Below, piece after piece: positions 7,321-7,614 of a DNA stretch of 7,614 nt; positions within the stretch are counted from its first letter, which is position 1, and each line of letters starts with the position of its first letter. Source of the DNA: UKL13-2 sp043756275. Its GTDB lineage: Bacteria; Pseudomonadota; Gammaproteobacteria; Burkholderiales; Usitatibacteraceae. The notes below the pieces were generated by a model. It worked only from the letters and a program-made list of their open reading frames with translations. It was not told the origin of the DNA and did no database searches. The stretch is taken from assembly GCA_043756275.1 (NCBI GenBank), contig JAYURJ010000277.1:1-7614 (forward strand). The letters are read 5' to 3'. Made by a program: the position numbers and the translations under genes.

Positions 7321-7385
7321 GAACGCCATTTGGCGGGCCTTACCGGGTACAAATGGCCTGAAAACCGCGCCAATGCTAGAGTTTA
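7321..7385 (+). repeat. Dispersed intergenic repeat, right copy
   Basis: Direct-orientation partner of 2333-2397, with 46 of 65 bases identical and no gaps. It starts 26 bases after the GT2 stop. Its left half carries a perfect inverted repeat that the other copy lacks. No open frame runs usefully through it, and similarity fades soon after 7385. Confidence 0.7.
7325..7357 (+). repeat. Inverted repeat GCCATTTG / CAAATGGC
   Basis: An 8-bp perfect inverted repeat (7325-7332 and 7350-7357) with a 17-base spacer. The left arm can instead fold locally as CGCCA-TT-TGGCG (7324-7335), so two alternative hairpins compete. No T-run follows on either strand, which argues against an intrinsic terminator. 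It may be a repeat-element fold or simply a transcript-end structure. Confidence 0.55.
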
Positions 7386-7404
7386 CGAATCTGACCGAGT
7401 GCCA

Positions 7405-7417
7405 TGGGTCTGACCCA
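7405..7417. repeat. Palindrome TGGGTC-T-GACCCA
   Basis: A perfect 6-bp inverted repeat around a central T, lying just after the right repeat copy. The TCTGACC inside it (7409-7415) also occurs as a direct repeat at 7390-7396, 19 bases away. It may be a protein-binding site or part of a repetitive extragenic element; the sequence does not decide. Confidence 0.5.
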
Positions 7418-7442
7418 AATTTACCCCACGCAATGCGTATGT

Positions 7443-7614
7443 TCAGTTTGCCTGTGACAACAGCAGGATCGTCCTCGCCCCCGGATCCAGCCGTATCCGA
7501 TCGCCGGTGGCAATCACGTCGAGCGCATTGATCGACCAGCCTTCGGTGATCGGCATTTTGGCGAGCACCGCGCCTTGCACCATCACCGGATTGAGCTTGC
7601 CGAATACGAGGCCT
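7443..7614 (-). CDS. C-terminal fragment of an unrecognised protein (start beyond right edge)
   Basis: On the minus strand a frame is open from the right edge to a TGA at 7445-7443, giving 56 codons. Its visible end reads GLVFGKLNPVMVQGAVLAKM, then PITEGWSINALDVIATGDRI and RLDPGARTILLLSQAN. Third positions are strongly G/C-rich, as in the neighbouring genes, which supports real coding. The GDRIRLDPGARTILLL tail alternates charged and hydrophobic residues as a short beta-strand pair would, and suggests a small soluble C-terminal beta domain. I do not recognise the family. It faces the GT2 gene, so it is not part of the rightward block. Confidence 0.6.
   Translation of the reverse strand, partial: GLVFGKLNPVMVQGAVLAKMPITEGWSINALDVIATGDRIRLDPGARTILLLSQAN

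Larger units (their letters stand above)
7295..7442. other. Intergenic region between convergent genes, with repeat and palindromes
   Basis: This 148-bp gap separates the rightward GT2 gene from a leftward-reading gene whose stop is at 7443-7445. It holds the right copy of the dispersed repeat (7321-7385), an inverted repeat within it, and a GGGTC-T-GACCC palindrome. There is no stem followed by a T-run on either strand, so I see no standard intrinsic terminator, although two convergent genes end here. Confidence 0.7.

Noticed and set aside
7325..7357. Intrinsic terminator after the GT2 gene
   Set aside because: The inverted repeat has an 8-bp stem with a long loop and no T-run on either side.

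Overview
The window looks like chromosomal DNA from a Gram-negative bacterium, and the gene content is that of a lipopolysaccharide (LPS) core/outer-polysaccharide locus. The base composition is moderately GC-rich, coding is dense, and protein style (MsbA exporter, heptosyltransferase-like GT9, WaaG-like GT4) fits a proteobacterium. A betaproteobacterium is my best guess, but it rests on general resemblance only. No phage, CRISPR, rRNA, tRNA or complete insertion sequence is visible.

Layout. Two genes run leftward from a divergent control region: a GT4 glycosyltransferase (2185..1070) whose stop overlaps the start of a GT9 heptosyltransferase-family gene (1073 to beyond base 1) by four bases. 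Four genes run rightward from the same region: a WaaG-like GT4 glycosyltransferase (2510..3625), a UDP-glucuronate decarboxylase (UDP-xylose synthase; 3706..4638), an MsbA-type ABC flippase (4675..6414), and a GT2 glycosyltransferase (6407..7294) that overlaps the msbA stop by eight bases. A last reading frame on the minus strand (7614..7443) is the C-terminal end of a protein I do not recognise.

How the genes fit together. The glycosyltransferases would add sugars to lipid A-core at the cytoplasmic face of the inner membrane. The decarboxylase would supply UDP-xylose as one donor sugar. MsbA would flip the finished glycolipid to the periplasmic face. Neither the UDP-glucose dehydrogenase that makes UDP-glucuronate nor a polymerase/ligase is in the window, so the pathway is only partly visible.

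The most unusual non-coding signal is a pair of diverged direct repeats of about 65 bp (2333-2397 and 7321-7385, 46 of 65 bases identical without gaps). They lie in the two intergenic regions that bracket the four-gene rightward block. The right-hand copy is followed by a perfect GGGTC-T-GACCC palindrome. This points to a dispersed intergenic repeat family and possibly to a modular cassette. I do not see a clearly new enzymatic system here.
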